This document shows positions 61,705-64,000 of a stretch of DNA of 64,000 bases, in pieces. The translations under genes were made by a program, and so were the position numbers. The notes under the pieces are model-generated. The model was not told the origin of the DNA, searched no databases, and worked only from the letters and a program-made list of their open reading frames with translations. Source of the DNA: Chitinophagales bacterium (lineage in GTDB: Bacteria; Bacteroidota; Bacteroidia; Chitinophagales; UBA8649); the NCBI GenBank assembly GCA_020635975.1, contig JACJYT010000007.1:71838-135837 (forward strand). Reading direction: 5' to 3'. Each line of letters begins with the position of its first letter. Position 1 is the stretch's first letter.

Positions 61705-61938
61705 TTAAAAAAAGTAGATTAAAATACCACCAAGAACCAACATAAACAAGGCTAAAGGAAGCCCCTTCTTCATAGCTTCTATATTGTTTTTGTTCTCTGC
61801 TACTTGATCGCCTTTTGCAGTACCCAATTTATTAGCCCCCAATAATCCAAGAATTAAGGGAAAGCGCCAAAGTAAACGCCAAGCACCGTTTAATAGCAAT
61901 ATAAAACCTATAATTTCTAGCCACCAAAGTTCTTTCAT
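61705..61938 (-). CDS. Small two-helix membrane protein
   Basis: A 77-residue protein with hydrophobic helices at about 7-36 and 59-76, joined by a polar loop containing KGDQVAENKNNIEAM. No known motif. The N-terminus MKELWWLEIIG has aromatic residues typical of the membrane interface. It is flanked by a possible terminator and by lipA. Function unknown. Confidence 0.6.
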   Translation of the reverse strand: MKELWWLEIIGFILLLNGAWRLLWRFPLILGLLGANKLGTAKGDQVAENKNNIEAMKKGLPLALFMLVLGGILIYFF

Positions 61939-62043
61939 TTCGATTATTTTAAAATTATTAAGAGCAATATAGATAAAAAAGAAGCTTATTAGTCGATTTG
62001 CACTAATATTTTATAATTCAGATTCTCTTTTTCTATAAAGAAA

Positions 62044-62907
62044 TCAGACATGTCGCTCTGCATGATAAGAGCTTCTAACCAAGGGGCCACTTTCTACAAA
62101 TTTAAAACCCATTTCTAAGCCAAGAGTTTTATAATTTGCAAAAGAATCTGGGTGTATATAGGCCTGAACTTCCAAATGTTGTTTTGTAGGTTGCAGGTAT
62201 TGTCCTAGGGTAAGCACATCCACTTTATGCTTTCTGAGGTCCTGCATTGCCTCAATTACTTCCTCTTCAGTTTCCCCTAAACCTAGCATAATACCACTTT
62301 TAGTTCTATTTATACCACCTTCTTTAAGACGTAATAAAAGTTCTAAACTTCGCTCATACTTTGCTTGCATACGAACTTCCTTCGTAAGTCTTTTTACTGT
62401 TTCTATATTATGCGATACTACTTCTGGAGCTTCATCAATAATATATTGTAGATTTTCCCATTTCCCTTGAAAATCGGGGATTAAGGTTTCCATGGTTACT
62501 CCAGGACAATGTTTACGAATCATTTTGATAGTAGCTGCCCATACTTTTGCACCACCATCCTTAAGATCATCTCTATCTACACTGGTAATAACGGCATGTT
62601 TTAGACCCATCAACTTTACACTTTCCGCAACTCGATATGGCTCCATTACATCCACTGCTTCTGGCTTGCCTGTACTTACATTGCAAAACTGACAAGAACG
62701 AGTACACACATTTCCAAGAATCATCAAGGTTGCTGTTTTTTCGCCCCAACATTCGGCTTGATTTGGGCAAGAACCACTTTGACAAATAGTATGCAACTTA
62801 TGCGTTTCCACGTTCTTCAAAACCTCAGAACTATTTACGCCAGAAGGTAATTTCACCTTCAACCAATCGGGTTTCCGAATTCTATTTTTTAGCGGACTAG
62901 TTTCCAT
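62044..62907 (-). CDS. lipA: Lipoyl synthase
   Basis: Radical-SAM enzyme that inserts two sulfurs into octanoyl chains on lipoyl domains. I chose ATG 62907 (METSPLKNR); the longer frame begins upstream of the likely promoter and adds only hydrophobic residues. The auxiliary cluster motif CQSGSCPNQAECW (about 43-55) and the radical-SAM motif CTRSCQFC (about 69-76) hold the two iron-sulfur clusters. RSSYHAERHV at the C-terminus contains the conserved RSSY. It lies about 600 bases from a lipoyl-bearing E2 gene that would need its product. Confidence 0.97.
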   Translation of the reverse strand: METSPLKNRIRKPDWLKVKLPSGVNSSEVLKNVETHKLHTICQSGSCPNQAECWGEKTATLMILGNVCTRSCQFCNVSTGKPEAVDVMEPYRVAESVKLMGLKHAVITSVDRDDLKDGGAKVWAATIKMIRKHCPGVTMETLIPDFQGKWENLQYIIDEAPEVVSHNIETVKRLTKEVRMQAKYERSLELLLRLKEGGINRTKSGIMLGLGETEEEVIEAMQDLRKHKVDVLTLGQYLQPTKQHLEVQAYIHPDSFANYKTLGLEMGFKFVESGPLVRSSYHAERHV

Positions 62908-62914
62908 TATTATA

Positions 62915-62922
62915 CAAATATA
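62915..62922 (-). promoter_or_regulatory. -7 box of lipA promoter
   Basis: Reads TATATTTG on the minus strand, with seven bases between it and ATG 62907. It also argues against the longer start at 62943, which would be untranscribed. Confidence 0.5.
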
Positions 62923-62962
62923 AGCTTCGAATGCTAAAGCCAATAATTAATTGCAAAGTTCC

Positions 62963-63457
62963 TTAAAGTGCAGCTAGTTCTTTGTACAAATCAAGTAGTA
63001 GTGCTGCCTGTTCTTGCTTATCGGGCACAGCACAGCCTCGATGCTTAGAAATGTGTTGAAACAGCTCTTCTTTCGGGAAAGAAAAGCTAGCTAAAATAGC
63101 CGCAGCTAGTAGGGAAGATCGTCCAATTCCGGCACGACAATGAATGGCAATAATTTGTTGTGCTAAAACTTCTTTTTTCAATTTTTGAGCTAAAGAGATA
63201 AAGGCAAACTTATCTTTTGGAAAGGAATAATCTTCTATAGGAAAATGGCTATAGTTTAAACCTACAGAATGTGTTATAAGCGACTCGTCTTGAAGTGAAA
63301 GTTCCACAATATCCTTGTTATCCAATAAATTAACTACATGATTTACACCAAATACTTTTAGCTCTTTAAAAAAAAGCAAAAGATCTTCCTCTTGCCTTGG
63401 TGCAGGCATAGTGTACAAATAGAAATCTTTAACTATCGGAATTTTATATAGGGGCAT
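62963..63457 (-). CDS. Protein tyrosine/dual-specificity phosphatase
   Basis: A 164-residue cysteine phosphatase. The signature CX5R loop is HCRAGIGRSS with Cys107 and Arg113, and the likely general acid Asp76 lies in FPIEDYS, about 31 residues before. No signal peptide. It resembles bacterial dual-specificity phosphatases; the substrate may be a phosphoprotein or phosphoinositide-like molecule and cannot be told. Divergent from the E2 gene, without a bacterial Tyr kinase nearby. Confidence 0.88.
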   Translation of the reverse strand: MPLYKIPIVKDFYLYTMPAPRQEEDLLLFFKELKVFGVNHVVNLLDNKDIVELSLQDESLITHSVGLNYSHFPIEDYSFPKDKFAFISLAQKLKKEVLAQQIIAIHCRAGIGRSSLLAAAILASFSFPKEELFQHISKHRGCAVPDKQEQAALLLDLYKELAAL

Positions 63458-63530
63458 TTTGAGGAGAAGCTTAAAAAGCTAAACTAATAAATTTGAAGTC
63501 TAATAATTTAACTTTGAACAATCAATATCG

Positions 63531-63538
63531 TATTTTTG
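63531..63538 (+). promoter_or_regulatory. -7 box of the E2 gene promoter
   Basis: Reads TATTTTTG, 16 nt before the ATG at 63555. Confidence 0.5.
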
Positions 63539-63554
63539 CACAAAATACAAACAA

Positions 63555-64000
63555 ATGCCAACAGTAGAATTATTAATGCCTAAAATGGGCGAAAGTATCA
63601 TGGAAGCAACCATACTTACTTGGAATAAACAAGTAGGAGATAGCGTAGCGGTTGACGAAGCTGTACTGGAAATAGCCACAGACAAAGTAGATAGTGAAGT
63701 TCCTTCTGAGGTAGCAGGAACCATTGTTAAATTACTTTACAAAGAGGGGGATGTAGTTGCCGTGGGTGCTGCTGTGGCCTTAATTTCTACTGGCGGAGAC
63801 GATTCTTCTAGCCAAGAAAGTACAAGCGTAGAAGAAGTAAGCGTAAAGCCGGAAGTAAGTGCTGCAAGTCTAGAAACAGAAATTAACGCGCAAGTTTCTA
63901 AGCAAAATAGTTTGCAAAATAGTGATGCCAATCGTTTTTATTCTCCTTTGGTAATGAGTATGGCTAAAGAAGAAAACATTAGCATGAGCGAGCTAGAAAG
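63555..64000 (+). CDS. 2-oxo acid dehydrogenase E2 component (dihydrolipoamide acyltransferase), 5' part
   Basis: The first 148 codons of a gene running off the window. MPTVELLMPKMGESIMEATI opens a lipoyl domain; the lipoylated Lys is in EIATDKVDSEVP near residue 43. A Ser/Val/Glu-rich linker follows (about 78-115). The sequence RFYSPLVMSMAKEENISM from about 122 begins the peripheral-subunit-binding domain. The acyltransferase domain is not in the window, so pyruvate, 2-oxoglutarate and branched-chain versions cannot be separated; the MPKMGESIMEAT opening suits the branched-chain or 2-oxoglutarate type. Confidence 0.93.
   Translation, partial: MPTVELLMPKMGESIMEATILTWNKQVGDSVAVDEAVLEIATDKVDSEVPSEVAGTIVKLLYKEGDVVAVGAAVALISTGGDDSSSQESTSVEEVSVKPEVSAASLETEINAQVSKQNSLQNSDANRFYSPLVMSMAKEENISMSELE

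Noticed and set aside
62908..62943. Twelve extra N-terminal residues for lipA
   Set aside because: They lie across the predicted -7 box, and the METSPLKNR start fits the family better.

Overview
The window is about 64 kb of AT-rich chromosome from a member of the Bacteroidota, most likely order Flavobacteriales. The evidence is three T9SS type A sorting domains, one gliding-motility/type B C-terminal domain, many -7 boxes of the form TAnnTTTG, a menaquinone pathway, a mevalonate-pathway-type kinase and Bacteroidota-style family versions (long LepB, MutS2, an unusually long acyltransferase). I cannot name a genus. Genes are tightly packed on both strands. No stretch longer than 300 bases lacks a gene; the largest gaps are 8454-8676, which holds a TCGA-rich palindromic repeat, and 1326-1521, in which I see only AT-rich leader.

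Layout. 1-1325: tail of a probable polyprenyl synthetase and a secreted GH27 alpha-galactosidase. 1522-8453: one giant surface protein gene with 22 repeats of 72 residues, cut into four pieces by small insertions. 8677-19605: housekeeping genes (lysC, fbp, arsC-like, dcd, hotdog thioesterase, thioredoxin, alaS), wall hydrolases (M23, NlpC/P60), a MerR regulator, a methyltransferase-like gene and tRNA-Arg(ACG). 19657-31528: a long minus-strand block with lepB, dapB, a glycosyltransferase, ftsE, menD, an isochorismate synthase, mutS2, gpsA and a glycerolipid acyltransferase. 31613-34626: a two-component system and a plug-domain protein without a barrel. 34729-41685: membrane protein, S41 protease, tdk, a polysaccharide-type acetyltransferase plus flippase, and a TPR protein. 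41805-50381: three large T9SS cargo proteins (M1 peptidase, purple-acid-type phosphoesterase, LamG plus PNGase F-like amidase) and hbd. 50502-64000: DUF2330 plus RnfD-like pair, M19-like peptidase, small secreted proteins, desaturase, GHMP kinase plus purM, thioredoxin, WYL regulator, beta-barrel protein, transglutaminase-like protein, lipA, a phosphatase and the start of a 2-oxo acid dehydrogenase E2 gene.

How the parts fit. Secretion and envelope functions dominate the accessory content: signal peptides are processed by LepB, and T9SS cargo carries polysaccharide-, protein- and glycoprotein-degrading domains. This suits a heterotroph feeding on particulate organic matter. menF/menD and the thioesterase give menaquinone; gpsA plus the acyltransferase start phospholipid synthesis; lipA is next to a lipoyl-bearing E2 that would use its product.

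I found no defence island, CRISPR array, prophage, insertion sequence or secondary-metabolite cluster. The most unusual items are the frame-disrupted giant repeat gene and its 648-bp higher-order repeat, the TCGA-rich stem-loop beside it, a LamG-PNGase F architecture, and several genes whose promoter-like boxes imply leaderless or nearly leaderless mRNAs.
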